Shown: positions 1-9,089 of the stretch, piece by piece | Layout: every line of letters starts with the position of its first letter | Position numbering within the stretch: position 1 is the first letter of the stretch | Source of the DNA: SIG440 sp045648205 | GTDB taxonomy: Bacteria > Bacillota > Clostridia > Monoglobales > Monoglobaceae | Assembly: GCA_045648205.1 (NCBI GenBank) | Contig: JAZRNM010000019.1 | Coordinates: forward strand, 1-41,164 | Length of the DNA stretch: 41,164 nt | Reading direction: 5' to 3' | Made by a program: the position numbers and the translations under genes | Notes under the pieces: generated by a model | Databases searched by the model: none | What the model saw: the letters and a program-made list of their open reading frames with translations, nothing else | Told to the model about the DNA's origin: nothing

Positions 1-685
1 ATGCTGATTTTATTATTGCAAACATAAGTTTTTTGTCATTTACCGAAACGGTGGGTTTGTCCTGAACCTCCAGACGGATAACAACCGAAGCCACCTTTGG
101 CTGAGGCATAAAGCAATGTGGCTCTGCCTTTGCGATGATTGTGGGAACAGTGTAAAACTGAACTGCTGCAGAAAGTGCGCCATAATCCTTTCCACCCGGC
201 AATGCAGCCATACGCTCGGCAACCTCTTTCTGGATCATAACCGTCAGCGACTTGACAGGGATTTCGTCTTCTAAAAACTTCATTATAATTGGAGTTGTTA
301 TATAATAAGGAAGATTTGCCACCACATGAACGGGCATATCCCCGAATCTTTCTGATATAAGTTCTTTCAAATCAACTTTGAGAACATCTTCGTTAACCAC
401 CGAAACATTGTCAAAATCACCCAGAGTGAAATCAAGGAGCGGCATCAGACTTTTGTCAATTTCGACCGCCACAACAGATGAAGCACTTTGGGCAAGCTCC
501 CGGGTGAGAACACCGGCTCCCGGACCTATTTCCAAAGCTCCTGAATTTTTGTCCACACCGGAGCCTTCCACGATTTTGCTGAGTACTCCAAAGTCAATGA
601 GAAAGTTTTGTCCGAGGGATTTTGAAAAGGAAAATCCATGCATTTCAATGACCTTTTTAAGCTCCGAAGGATTATATAACTTCAT
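1..685 (-). CDS. rsmA: 16S rRNA dimethyladenosine transferase RsmA (KsgA), 3' end cut by window
   Basis: Methylates two adjacent adenines near the 3' end of 16S rRNA using S-adenosylmethionine, a late step of small-subunit assembly. Reading the minus strand from the ATG at 685 gives 228 codons without a stop. The SAM-binding loop EIGPGAGVLT follows LGQNFL near residue 24, and the catalytic NLPYYITTP motif (NxPY) is clear about midway, all family hallmarks. The family is usually about 270-290 residues, so roughly the last 50 are missing because the window starts here, not because the gene is broken. An in-frame ATG at 703 exists, but AAGGAAG sits at proper distance only for 685. It is divergent from rpoB. 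Confidence 0.95.
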   Translation of the reverse strand, partial: MKLYNPSELKKVIEMHGFSFSKSLGQNFLIDFGVLSKIVEGSGVDKNSGALEIGPGAGVLTRELAQSASSVVAVEIDKSLMPLLDFTLGDFDNVSVVNEDVLKVDLKELISERFGDMPVHVVANLPYYITTPIIMKFLEDEIPVKSLTVMIQKEVAERMAALPGGKDYGALSAAVQFYTVPTIIAKAEPHCFMPQPKVASVVIRLEVQDKPTVSVNDKKLMFAIIKSA

Positions 686-779
686 TCCCTCACTTCCTTT
701 CATTAAATAAAACAGACACCGGACTCTGACGCGGTCCAATGCCCTGAACAAAAAATTTTACCAAATTTTGAAATTTTGA

Positions 780-808
780 TTGACAAGGGGCAAAGTCCGT
801 GATATAAT
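780..808 (+). promoter_or_regulatory. Consensus sigma-A promoter for rpoBC
   Basis: TTGACA at 780-785 and TATAAT at 803-808 with a 17-bp spacer: a perfect match to the housekeeping consensus. Transcription should begin near 815, giving a leader of about 230 nt before rpoB. It is the only strong promoter seen between the divergent rsmA and rpoB. Confidence 0.85.
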
Positions 809-814
809 AGTTAT

Positions 815-1044
815 CTATTATAGTGCGTACTTTTGCGTATTTTTAAATTTCACCCTTATTTTTACCATATTTGCAGTATATCACATATGTATGAAAATTG
901 CAATAGGTGTTTAAAATATTTTTGTGAAATTTTTACCTAAAAAGGAAAAAATAATACAACATATTGTGCTACTATAGGTGTTTTAAATACAATGCGGAAG
1001 GCATTCACGCTAACCCGTAAATATTACGAAGAGGTGATTATCTT
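815..1044 (+). promoter_or_regulatory. rpoB 5' leader, ~230 nt, AT-rich with a spaced direct repeat
   Basis: Noncoding. A near-identical 15-nt motif, ATAGGTGTTTtAAAT, occurs at 903-917 and 974-988, start to start 71 nt. Close to the gene, AATGC/GCATT can pair around a GGAAG loop at about 990-1004. The rpoB ribosome site GAGGTGAT is at 1031-1038. No terminator or uORF with a ribosome site was seen. Why the leader is this long is unknown; it may carry post-transcriptional control of polymerase synthesis. Confidence 0.45.
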
Positions 1045-4000
1045 ATGGTACAACCGGTGAAACTTGGCAAAAATACCCGAATGAGCTATGGTAAGATCAG
1101 GGAAGTTATTGACATGCCCAATCTTATCGAAATCCAGAAAAATTCTTATGACTGGTTTTTAAGCGAAGGCTTGAAAGAGGTCTTTCACGATGTGTCACCC
1201 ATCACTGACTACACCGGCAATCTGATTCTGGAATTCATTGATTACAGAATTGATATGAACCCCAAGTATGACATTGAGGAATGCAAGGAACGTGACGCTA
1301 CATACGCGGCACCCCTCAGAGTCAAGGTTCGTCTTATCAACAAAGAAACCGGAGAAGTTAAGGAACAGGAAATTTTTATGGGCGATTTCCCGATTATGAC
1401 TCCATCAGGTACCTTTATCATAAACGGTGCAGAAAGAGTTATCGTCAGCCAGCTTGTTCGTGCACCAAGTGTGTATTTTGCTGAAAAGTTTGACAAAATC
1501 GGAAAGAAGCTGTTCTCTTCGCAGGTAATTCCGAACCGTGGTGCCTGGCTTGAATATGAAACAGACAGCAACGACCTTTTCCACGTGAAAATTGACAAAA
1601 TGAGAAAAACTCCCATTACTGTGCTTATTCGTGCTCTCGGTGTTGGAACAGACGCTGAAATCATCGAGCTCTTTGGTGAGGACGAGCGTATTATGCGCAC
1701 AATGGAAAAGGATACAACCAAATCGGTTGAAGAAGGTCTTCTCGAAATTTATCGCAAGCTCCGTCCAGGTGAACCCCCGACAGTTGAAAGTGCAAGGTCG
1801 CTTATAACAAACTTATTCTTCGATGCAAAGAGATATGACCTTGCAAGAGTCGGAAGATATAAGTTCAACAAAAAGCTCAGAATGGCTGCCCGCGTAGTTG
1901 GCAGAGTTTCTGCAGAAAACCTTGTTGACAAGGAAACAGGTGAGCTTATTGTTTCTGCAGGTGAAGTTATCACCCAGGAAATGGCGCGCGCCCTTGAAAA
2001 AGCAAACATCAACGCAATCACCATCAAGGTTGATGACGAAACCACCACAAGAGTTATCTCAAACGGTATGGTTGACCTTCGTGACTTTGTTGATTACAAC
2101 CCCAGAGATTATGAAATTTATGAGAATGTTCGTTACTGTGTTCTCAAAGAAATTATGGATGAATTCCCCGATGTGAATTCAGAGGAATTCAAAAATGCAA
2201 TCTATGAACGTCGCGACGAACTTGTTCCAAAGCACATTTTGGCGGATGATATTCTTGCTTCAATTTCTTATATAGGCAACCTGGCAGCAGGTGTGGGCAC
2301 AGTTGATGACATTGACCATCTTGGAAACCGTCGTCTCCGCAGCGTTGGAGAACTTCTTCAGAACCAGTTCAGAATCGGTCTTTCAAGAATGGAAAGAGTT
2401 GTTCGTGAGAGAATGTCCACTCAGGACCTTGATGTGGTTACACCACAGACTCTCATCAACATCCGTCCTGTTACCTCAGCAGTTAAGGAATTCTTTGGTT
2501 CATCACAGCTTTCACAGTTTATGGACCAGATTAACCCTCTCGGCGAGCTGACACACAAGAGAAGACTTTCAGCTCTCGGCCCCGGCGGTCTTTCAAGAGA
2601 ACGTGCAGGCTTTGAGGTTCGTGACGTTCACCACTCACATTATGGCCGTATGTGTCCCATCGAGACACCTGAAGGCCCGAACATCGGTCTTATCAACTCA
2701 CTTTCAGGCTTTGCCAAGGTGAATGAATATGGCTTCATTGAAGCTCCTTACCGCAAGGTGGACAAGGAAACCGGTTGTGTAACAGACGAAGTTGAATATA
2801 TGACAGCCGACACCGAGGACGGATTCTATATCGCTCAGGCAAACGAGCCTCTGGGCGAGAACGGAAAGTTCCTTGCGAAAAAGGTTGTTACAAGATACAA
2901 GGATGAATTCCTTGAAATTTCGGCAGAACCCGGCAAGTGCCAGGTTGACTATATGGACGTATCACCTCGTCAGGTTACGTCAATCGCAACAGCGATGATA
3001 CCATTCCTTGAAAACGACGATGCTAACCGTGCTCTTATGGGCTCGAACATGCAGCGTCAGGCAGTTCCCCTTCTTTGCCCTGAATCACCGATTATCGGAA
3101 CAGGTATGGAATACAAAACTGCAAAGGACTCAGGTGTTTGTATTCTTGCAAAACGCAGCGGTACTGTCAAGAAGGTTTCAGCACGTATGATTGAGATTGC
3201 AACAGATGACGGTGACACCGACAGCTACAAGCTCATCAAGTTCATGCGTTCAAACCAGGGTATGTGCATCAACCAGCGCCCCATTGTTTCAGCGGGCGAA
3301 AGAGTTGAAGCAGGCGACATAATCGCTGACGGTCCCTCAACAAAGAACGGTGAAATTGGTCTTGGAAGAAACATTCTCATTGGTTTTATGACCTGGGAAG
3401 GTTACAACTACGAGGATGCTATGCTTATATCAGAACAGTTGGTTAAGGATGATATTCTCACATCAATTCACATTGAAGAATATGAAATCGAGTCCCGCGA
3501 CACAAAGCTGGGACCGGAAGAAATCACCCGTGACATTCCAAACGTTGGTGAAGATGCCCTGAAAGACCTTGATGAACGTGGTATAATCCGCATCGGTGCT
3601 GAGGTTTCAAGCGGTGACATCCTTGTTGGTAAGGTTACACCAAAGGGTGAAACAGAGCTTTCAGCCGAAGAAAGATTGCTCCGTGCAATATTCGGTGAAA
3701 AAGCACGTGAGGTTCGTGACACATCACTCCGCGTTCCCCACGGTGAATATGGTATAATTGTTGATGTAAAGGTATTTACCCGTGAGAACAGCGCCGAGCT
3801 GCCTCCCGGCGTGACACAGATAGTTCGTTGCTATATTGCTCAGAAGAGAAAAATCTCTGTGGGCGATAAGATGGCGGGACGTCACGGAAACAAGGGTGTT
3901 ATTTCAAGAATTCTTCCTGAAGAGGATATGCCCTTCCTTCCAGACGGAACACCTCTCCAGATTGTCCTCAACCCTCTGGGCGTACCTTCACGTATGAACA

Positions 4001-4821
4001 TCGGTCAGGTTCTTGAGGTTCACCTTGGCTATGCAGCAAAGGCACTTGGCTGGAAGGTTGCAACTCCCGTATTTGACGGTGCAAACGAAGAAGATATTAT
4101 GGATGCTCTCGAAGAAGCAGGATATGCAAGAGACGGAAAAACCATTCTTTATGATGGAAGAACAGGCGAACCATTTGACAATCGCGTAACCGTTGGTTAT
4201 ATGCATATGCTGAAGTTGGCTCACTTGGTTGATGACAAAATCCATGCCCGTTCAACCGGTCCTTACTCACTTGTTACTCAGCAGCCACTTGGTGGTAAAG
4301 CTCAGTTCGGTGGTCAGAGATTTGGTGAAATGGAAGTTTGGGCACTTGAGGCATATGGTGCGGCATACACACTTCAGGAAATCCTGACAGTTAAGTCCGA
4401 TGACGTTGTTGGCCGTGTTAAGACATATGAAGCAATCGTGAAGGGTGAAAACATTCCCAAGCCGGGTGTTCCCGAATCCTTCAAGGTTCTCATCAAGGAA
4501 CTCCAGAGTCTTGCTCTTGATGTCAAAGTGCTTGACGCTGACGGAAACGAAGTTATTCTCAAAGAGTGCATCGACGATGACGATGATGAATTGCCGGTAA
4601 ACATTGACAGAGCGGAAGATGCTCCTGAAAATATTGATGCCGGTGGCGCTGATGCCGAGGGAACAGAAGCTGACCTTTTGGACAGCGAGTTGTTCTATGA
4701 ATTTGAGGATACAACAGATGACGAATTTTCTGACGATGAATCCTTTGACATTGAGGATGAAGATGACTTTGACGCATTGGATGAAGTCATTGGTGCAGAA
4801 GATGACGATTTGAGCCTCTGA
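1045..4821 (+). CDS. rpoB: DNA-directed RNA polymerase subunit beta
   Basis: Forms, with beta', the catalytic core of RNA polymerase. The 1258-residue product aligns along its length with bacterial RpoB. The rifampicin pocket runs from F483; positions equivalent to E. coli Q513, D516, H526 and S531 are Q491, D494, H504 and S509, all the sensitive-type residue, while the S522 equivalent is Gly500. The conserved GDKMAGRHGNKG and GGKAQFGGQRFGEMEVWALEAYGA segments are intact. From residue 1173 a strongly acidic tail of about 85 residues follows; shorter acidic tails are known in Firmicutes. Start supported by GAGGTGAT upstream. Unusually, no rplJL genes precede it. Confidence 0.99.
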   Translation: MVQPVKLGKNTRMSYGKIREVIDMPNLIEIQKNSYDWFLSEGLKEVFHDVSPITDYTGNLILEFIDYRIDMNPKYDIEECKERDATYAAPLRVKVRLINKETGEVKEQEIFMGDFPIMTPSGTFIINGAERVIVSQLVRAPSVYFAEKFDKIGKKLFSSQVIPNRGAWLEYETDSNDLFHVKIDKMRKTPITVLIRALGVGTDAEIIELFGEDERIMRTMEKDTTKSVEEGLLEIYRKLRPGEPPTVESARSLITNLFFDAKRYDLARVGRYKFNKKLRMAARVVGRVSAENLVDKETGELIVSAGEVITQEMARALEKANINAITIKVDDETTTRVISNGMVDLRDFVDYNPRDYEIYENVRYCVLKEIMDEFPDVNSEEFKNAIYERRDELVPKHILADDILASISYIGNLAAGVGTVDDIDHLGNRRLRSVGELLQNQFRIGLSRMERVVRERMSTQDLDVVTPQTLINIRPVTSAVKEFFGSSQLSQFMDQINPLGELTHKRRLSALGPGGLSRERAGFEVRDVHHSHYGRMCPIETPEGPNIGLINSLSGFAKVNEYGFIEAPYRKVDKETGCVTDEVEYMTADTEDGFYIAQANEPLGENGKFLAKKVVTRYKDEFLEISAEPGKCQVDYMDVSPRQVTSIATAMIPFLENDDANRALMGSNMQRQAVPLLCPESPIIGTGMEYKTAKDSGVCILAKRSGTVKKVSARMIEIATDDGDTDSYKLIKFMRSNQGMCINQRPIVSAGERVEAGDIIADGPSTKNGEIGLGRNILIGFMTWEGYNYEDAMLISEQLVKDDILTSIHIEEYEIESRDTKLGPEEITRDIPNVGEDALKDLDERGIIRIGAEVSSGDILVGKVTPKGETELSAEERLLRAIFGEKAREVRDTSLRVPHGEYGIIVDVKVFTRENSAELPPGVTQIVRCYIAQKRKISVGDKMAGRHGNKGVISRILPEEDMPFLPDGTPLQIVLNPLGVPSRMNIGQVLEVHLGYAAKALGWKVATPVFDGANEEDIMDALEEAGYARDGKTILYDGRTGEPFDNRVTVGYMHMLKLAHLVDDKIHARSTGPYSLVTQQPLGGKAQFGGQRFGEMEVWALEAYGAAYTLQEILTVKSDDVVGRVKTYEAIVKGENIPKPGVPESFKVLIKELQSLALDVKVLDADGNEVILKECIDDDDDELPVNIDRAEDAPENIDAGGADAEGTEADLLDSELFYEFEDTTDDEFSDDESFDIEDEDDFDALDEVIGAEDDDLSL

Positions 4822-4840
4822 TTGATTATTTCAGAAAACC

Positions 4841-4872
4841 CCTGTTCTCCGCCGCTCATAGCGGGGAACAGG
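4841..4872 (+). promoter_or_regulatory. Strong hairpin in the rpoB-rpoC junction
   Basis: A 12-bp stem, 4841-4852 with 4861-4872 (one G-U pair), closed by an 8-nt loop, lies 20 nt after the rpoB stop. No T-run follows, so it is not a typical intrinsic terminator. It could be an RNase processing site, an mRNA stabiliser, or a partial attenuator between the two genes. Confidence 0.6.
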
Positions 4873-4912
4873 AGCTTGACACTTTTGTGAGCAGAAAGTC
4901 GAGTGATATTGT

Positions 4913-7900
4913 ATGAGTGAATACCAAAATTTTGATGCAATTCAAATAGGACTTGCTTCACCGGAAAAAATCAGAGAATGGTCACATGGTGAAGTTAAAA
5001 AACCCGAAACAATAAATTACAGAACCTTGAAACCGGAGAAAGACGGTCTTTTCTGCGAAAGAATTTTTGGTCCTCAGAAGGACTGGGAATGTAACTGCGG
5101 AAAGTACAAGAGAGTTCGTTACAAGGGAGTTGTCTGCGACCGTTGTGGCGTTGAAGTTACACGTTCAAAGGTGCGTCGTGAAAGAATGGGTCACATTGAG
5201 CTTGCAGTTCCCGTTTCCCACATCTGGTACTTCAAGGGAATTCCCAGCCGTATGGGACTTATCCTTGATATGTCACCACGACTCCTTGAAAAGGTTCTCT
5301 ACTTTGCAGCATATGTTGTAATTGACCCGGGCAAGACCGGACTTATGAAAAATCAGCTCCTCAGCGAAAAAGAATATCGCGAAGAACTGGAAAAGTATGG
5401 CGAAGGCGCATTCCGTGCAGGTATGGGTGCCGAAGCTGTTCTTGAAATGCTTCAGGCAATTGACCTTGAAGCACTCTATCTTGAACTGAAAGCAGAGCTT
5501 GATGGTGCAAAAGGTCAGAAAAAAATCAGAACTGTAAGACGCTTGGAGGTTGTTGACTCCTTCCGTCAGTCAGGAAACAAGCCTGAATGGATGATTATGC
5601 CGGTTATTCCGGTTATCCCACCCGAAATCAGACCGATGGTTCAGCTCGATGGTGGCAGATTTGCAACATCTGACCTCAATGACCTTTATCGTCGTGTTAT
5701 AAACAGAAACAACCGTCTGAAAAGACTTCTTGATTTGGGCGCTCCCGAAATCATCGTAAGAAATGAAAAGAGAATGCTCCAGGAAGCTGTTGATGCACTC
5801 ATTGACAATGGCAGACGCGGAAGACCTGTTACAGGCCCCGGAAACCGTCCGCTCAAATCTCTTTCAGATATGCTCAAGGGTAAGCAGGGACGTTTCCGTC
5901 AGAACCTTCTCGGTAAGCGTGTTGACTATTCAGGCCGTTCGGTTATCGTTGTTGGCCCTGAACTCAAGATTTATCAGTGCGGACTTCCAAAGAAAATGGC
6001 TCTTGAACTGTTCAAGCCCTTCGTAATGAAGAAATTGGTTGAAGATTCTTTGGCACACAACATAAAGTCAGCAAAGCGTATGGTTGAACGTGTTCGCCCC
6101 GAAGTTTGGGATGTGCTCGAAAGTGTAATTTCTGAGCATCCTGTTCTTCTCAACCGTGCACCAACACTTCACAGACTGGGTATCCAGGCTTTTGAACCTG
6201 TGCTTGTTGAGGGTAAGGCGCTCAAGCTTCATCCGCTCGTTTGTACTGCGTTCAATGCGGACTTTGACGGTGACCAGATGGCGGTTCACCTTCCACTTTC
6301 TGCAGAGGCTCAGGCAGAAGCAAGATTCCTTATGCTTTCTGCAAACAACCTTTTGAAGCCTCAGGATGGTAATCCCGTAACTGTTCCTACACAGGATATG
6401 GTTTTGGGTAGCTACTACCTGACAATTCAGATTGACGACGAATTCGGCGCAGGTAAGGTGTTTGGCTCAGAGGATGAGGCAACCTTGGCTTATGCAAACG
6501 GTGCGGTTGGTCTTCATGCTCCCATCAAGGTGAGAATTTCAAGAGAAATAGGCGGCGAAACTGTTACTGGCATCATTGATGCAACCGTCGGTCGTCTTAT
6601 CTTTAATGAAAAAATTCCGCAGGACCTTGGTTTTGTTGACAGAACTAAGCCTGAAAATGCACTCAAGCTTGAGGTTGATTTCCGTGTTGACAAGAAAAAG
6701 CTTGGTCAGATTATTGACAGAAGCATCAAAATTCACGGCATAACCGAAACTGCAACACTTCTTGACGATGTCAAAGCAATGGGCTTTAAGTATTCAACCC
6801 GTGGAGCAATCACCGTTGGTGTTGCTGATATGGAAATTCCTGAAGAAAAGAAAGTTTACCTTGCTGAGGCAGAGGAAGAAATCGAAAAGGTAACAAAAAA
6901 ATATCTCCGCGGTCTTCTCACAAACGAAGAACGTTATGAAAAGGTTATCAGCATCTGGTCAGAAACTTCAAACAAGGTTACAGATGCACTTATGAAGAGC
7001 CTTGACGAGCTCAACCCAATCTTTATGATGGCAAACTCAGGAGCCCGTGGTAGTGTCAACCAGATTCGTCAGCTGGCTGCAATGCGTGGTCTTATGGCGG
7101 ATACTTCAGGTAGAACAATCGAAATTCCGATCAAGGCTAACTTCCGTGAAGGTCTGACAGTTCTTGAATACTTCATTTCAACTCACGGTGCTCGTAAAGG
7201 TCTTACCGATACGGCGCTCAGAACTGCCGACTCAGGTTACCTCACACGTCGTCTGGTTGACGTTTCTCAAGACGTTATCATCCGTGAAGACGATTGCGGA
7301 ACCGATGATGGTATTGTTGTTTGCGACATCAAGGACGGCAACGAAATCATCGAAAAGATGAGCGACAGACTTGTGGGCAGAGTTGCTTGCGAGAATGTTG
7401 TCAATCCCGAAACAGGAGAGGTTCTTTGCGAAAAGAACGAAATGATTTCTTCTGACAAGGCAGCGGAAATTGTTGCTGCAGGTGTTGAAAAGGTGAAAAT
7501 CCGCAGCGTGCTCAAATGCCGCTCAAAGGTTGGTGTTTGTGCAAAATGTTATGGTCACAACCTTGCAAACGGAGAACTTGTTAACATTGGTGAAGCTGTT
7601 GGTATCATTGCGGCACAGTCAATCGGTGAACCCGGTACACAGCTGACAATGAGAACCTTCCATGCCGGCGGTGTTGCCGGAGACGATATCACACAGGGTC
7701 TCCCCCGTGTTGAAGAATTGTTCGAAGCAAGAAAGCCGAAGGGTCTTGCAATTATTGCAGAAATCGGCGGACGTGTTCAGATTTCAGAAAACAAGAAGAA
7801 GCGTGAAGTTACAATCCTCAATGACGAGATTGGTGACAGTGCAACATATCTCATTCCTTATGGTTCACGAATCAAAGTTGCTGATGGTCAGGTGATTGAA

Positions 7901-8437
7901 GCAGGCGATGAACTGACAGAGGGTTCAATCAATCCTCACGACATCCTTGCAATCAAGGGCTACACATCTGTTCAGAACTATCTCATTCAGGAAGTTCAGA
8001 GAGTTTACCGTCTCCAGGGTGTTGACATCAACGACAAGCATATTGAAGTTATTGTCAGACAGATGATGCACAAGGTCAAGGTTGAAGATGCAGGTGACAC
8101 AAGCTTCCTGACAGGTTCACTTGTTGAACGTTATGAGCTTGAACGTGTGAACAACCAGATGCGTGAAGAGGGCAAGGCTGAGGCTGAATATTCAGAAGTT
8201 CTTATGGGTATCACCAAGGCAGCTCTTGCAACAGATTCGTTCCTCTCTGCTGCTTCCTTCCAGGAAACAACGAGAGTTCTCACAGAAGCTGCAATCAAGG
8301 GCAAGATTGACCCGCTGGTTGGCCTCAAAGAAAATGTTATCATTGGTAAGCTGGTTCCCGCAGGAACAGGCACACCTCAGTATAGCGATGTGGATATTGT
8401 TCCCACAGATTTCACCGAAGAGGTTGTTTTCAACTAA
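4913..8437 (+). CDS. rpoC: DNA-directed RNA polymerase subunit beta'
   Basis: Carries the active-site magnesium. The 1174-residue product has the N-terminal zinc site (Cys60, 62, 75, 78), the catalytic NADFDGD motif at 448-454 with its three aspartates, and the second zinc site formed by the Cys of REDDCGTDDG plus the later C-x6-C-x2-C. Length matches Firmicutes RpoC, with no large insertion. The start ATG at 4913 has only a weak ribosome site, so translation may be coupled to, or paced by, rpoB upstream. The gene is followed immediately by a long palindromic terminator. rpsL, the usual next gene, is absent. Confidence 0.99.
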   Translation: MSEYQNFDAIQIGLASPEKIREWSHGEVKKPETINYRTLKPEKDGLFCERIFGPQKDWECNCGKYKRVRYKGVVCDRCGVEVTRSKVRRERMGHIELAVPVSHIWYFKGIPSRMGLILDMSPRLLEKVLYFAAYVVIDPGKTGLMKNQLLSEKEYREELEKYGEGAFRAGMGAEAVLEMLQAIDLEALYLELKAELDGAKGQKKIRTVRRLEVVDSFRQSGNKPEWMIMPVIPVIPPEIRPMVQLDGGRFATSDLNDLYRRVINRNNRLKRLLDLGAPEIIVRNEKRMLQEAVDALIDNGRRGRPVTGPGNRPLKSLSDMLKGKQGRFRQNLLGKRVDYSGRSVIVVGPELKIYQCGLPKKMALELFKPFVMKKLVEDSLAHNIKSAKRMVERVRPEVWDVLESVISEHPVLLNRAPTLHRLGIQAFEPVLVEGKALKLHPLVCTAFNADFDGDQMAVHLPLSAEAQAEARFLMLSANNLLKPQDGNPVTVPTQDMVLGSYYLTIQIDDEFGAGKVFGSEDEATLAYANGAVGLHAPIKVRISREIGGETVTGIIDATVGRLIFNEKIPQDLGFVDRTKPENALKLEVDFRVDKKKLGQIIDRSIKIHGITETATLLDDVKAMGFKYSTRGAITVGVADMEIPEEKKVYLAEAEEEIEKVTKKYLRGLLTNEERYEKVISIWSETSNKVTDALMKSLDELNPIFMMANSGARGSVNQIRQLAAMRGLMADTSGRTIEIPIKANFREGLTVLEYFISTHGARKGLTDTALRTADSGYLTRRLVDVSQDVIIREDDCGTDDGIVVCDIKDGNEIIEKMSDRLVGRVACENVVNPETGEVLCEKNEMISSDKAAEIVAAGVEKVKIRSVLKCRSKVGVCAKCYGHNLANGELVNIGEAVGIIAAQSIGEPGTQLTMRTFHAGGVAGDDITQGLPRVEELFEARKPKGLAIIAEIGGRVQISENKKKREVTILNDEIGDSATYLIPYGSRIKVADGQVIEAGDELTEGSINPHDILAIKGYTSVQNYLIQEVQRVYRLQGVDINDKHIEVIVRQMMHKVKVEDAGDTSFLTGSLVERYELERVNNQMREEGKAEAEYSEVLMGITKAALATDSFLSAASFQETTRVLTEAAIKGKIDPLVGLKENVIIGKLVPAGTGTPQYSDVDIVPTDFTEEVVFN

Positions 8438-8447
8438 AAAAGATATT

Positions 8448-8481
8448 AAAAAACTGACATTCAATTGAATGTCAGTTTTTT
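8448..8481. terminator. Bidirectional terminator between rpoC and the PH-domain gene
   Basis: A perfect 34-nt palindrome with six A on the left and six T on the right, acting in both directions. It begins 11 nt after the rpoC stop, and the stop codon of the convergent gene (8472-8474) lies inside its stem. Confidence 0.9.
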
Positions 8482-8867
8482 GTTTTGTTTAAAAGTATGG
8501 TTGCTATCCCTTTGCTGGTGGCAATTGCATCTTCAAAATCCTTGAAAACAAAGCCATATACGGTTTCGTCAGTGAACTTCAGCTCCATTTTGCCATAATC
8601 AATACTGTCCATTGTGAGAACATCATAGCTGATTATGTTTTGATAGTGTATTGTGCTCCAGGTCTTGTCTTTGATCAGAGCAAAGCCTGGCATTGGAATT
8701 CTGACAAAAAGCATACGGAAATTTGTGAAAAACACCACCGATTCATCATTGCGGAAGGTCTTGAAAATTTCTTCATCTTCAAGCAAAAATGGTTTCACCT
8801 GCTCCAGATATTCGTCAGATAAAGGCAACATCAAATCGGAAAATTCTCTTGTTCCAAAACCAATCAT
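8472..8867 (-). CDS. Small bacterial PH-domain protein (bPH_1-like)
   Basis: 131 residues, no signal peptide or membrane segment. The pattern of beta strands (ESVVFFTNFRMLFVRI, TWSTIHYQNIISYDVL, KMELKFTDETVYGFVF) followed by a C-terminal amphipathic helix resembles the bacterial pleckstrin-homology fold PF08000, a common single-domain cytoplasmic protein of Firmicutes whose role is unknown. Ribosome site AAAGGAG lies 9 nt before the ATG. Its stop sits in the rpoC terminator. Upstream on the same strand lies a structured RNA that could be its leader or an independent gene. Family assignment is by pattern, not by search. Confidence 0.7.
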   Translation of the reverse strand: MIGFGTREFSDLMLPLSDEYLEQVKPFLLEDEEIFKTFRNDESVVFFTNFRMLFVRIPMPGFALIKDKTWSTIHYQNIISYDVLTMDSIDYGKMELKFTDETVYGFVFKDFEDAIATSKGIATILLNKTKN

Positions 8868-8891
8868 TTTTAAAATCTCCTTTGTGATTGT

Positions 8892-8919
8892 TCTATAAAA
8901 AGCTTTTTATAATTTTCAA
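8892..8919 (-). promoter_or_regulatory. Possible promoter overlapping an 18-bp palindrome, for the PH-domain gene
   Basis: On the minus strand TTGAAA (8919-8914), a 16-bp spacer and TATAGA (8897-8892). The perfect palindrome 8894-8911 (TATAAAAAGCTTTTTATA) covers the spacer and -10, so it could be an operator. The match is moderate; if real, the PH gene is transcribed separately from the RNA upstream. Confidence 0.35.
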
Positions 8920-8925
8920 GAAAAT

Positions 8926-8953
8926 AAAAAATGCACCAACCGAAGCTGGTGCA
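8926..8953 (-). terminator. Intrinsic terminator with UUCG tetraloop, ending the structured RNA
   Basis: Minus-strand RNA forms a 9-bp stem (8953-8945 with 8940-8932, one G-U) closed by a C(UUCG)G tetraloop and followed by six U. A textbook intrinsic terminator, lying about 58 nt before the PH-domain start codon. Confidence 0.85.
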
Positions 8954-9083
8954 CGAAAAACACACCGCTCTAGATTGTTGCGACACAATTTATCTTAAAC
9001 AAAACAGCATATAAGATTAGAGCGTGTATTTTTGCCTAAACAAAATATACACTGTTTTGTTTTAAAATATTCAATTGTGTCGC
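8926..9083 (-). ncRNA. Structured RNA of ~158 nt, class not recognised
   Basis: It has its own promoter (9118-9090) and terminator and encodes no protein. The transcript should start at G9083, exactly the first base of a perfect 11-bp closing stem (9083-9073 with 8990-8980). After an internal loop comes a second perfect 11-bp stem (9062-9052 with 9007-8997). Inside is a hairpin (9052-9024) of 11 bp with one bulged A, then a 15-nt free strand containing GCUCUA (9023-9018), which is complementary to UAGAGC (8972-8967) in the 3' tail, a possible pseudoknot extended by ACAC/GUGU. I could not match it to 6S, SRP, tmRNA or a riboswitch. It is either a free small RNA or the leader of the PH-domain gene. 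Confidence 0.7.
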
Positions 9084-9089
9084 AATATT

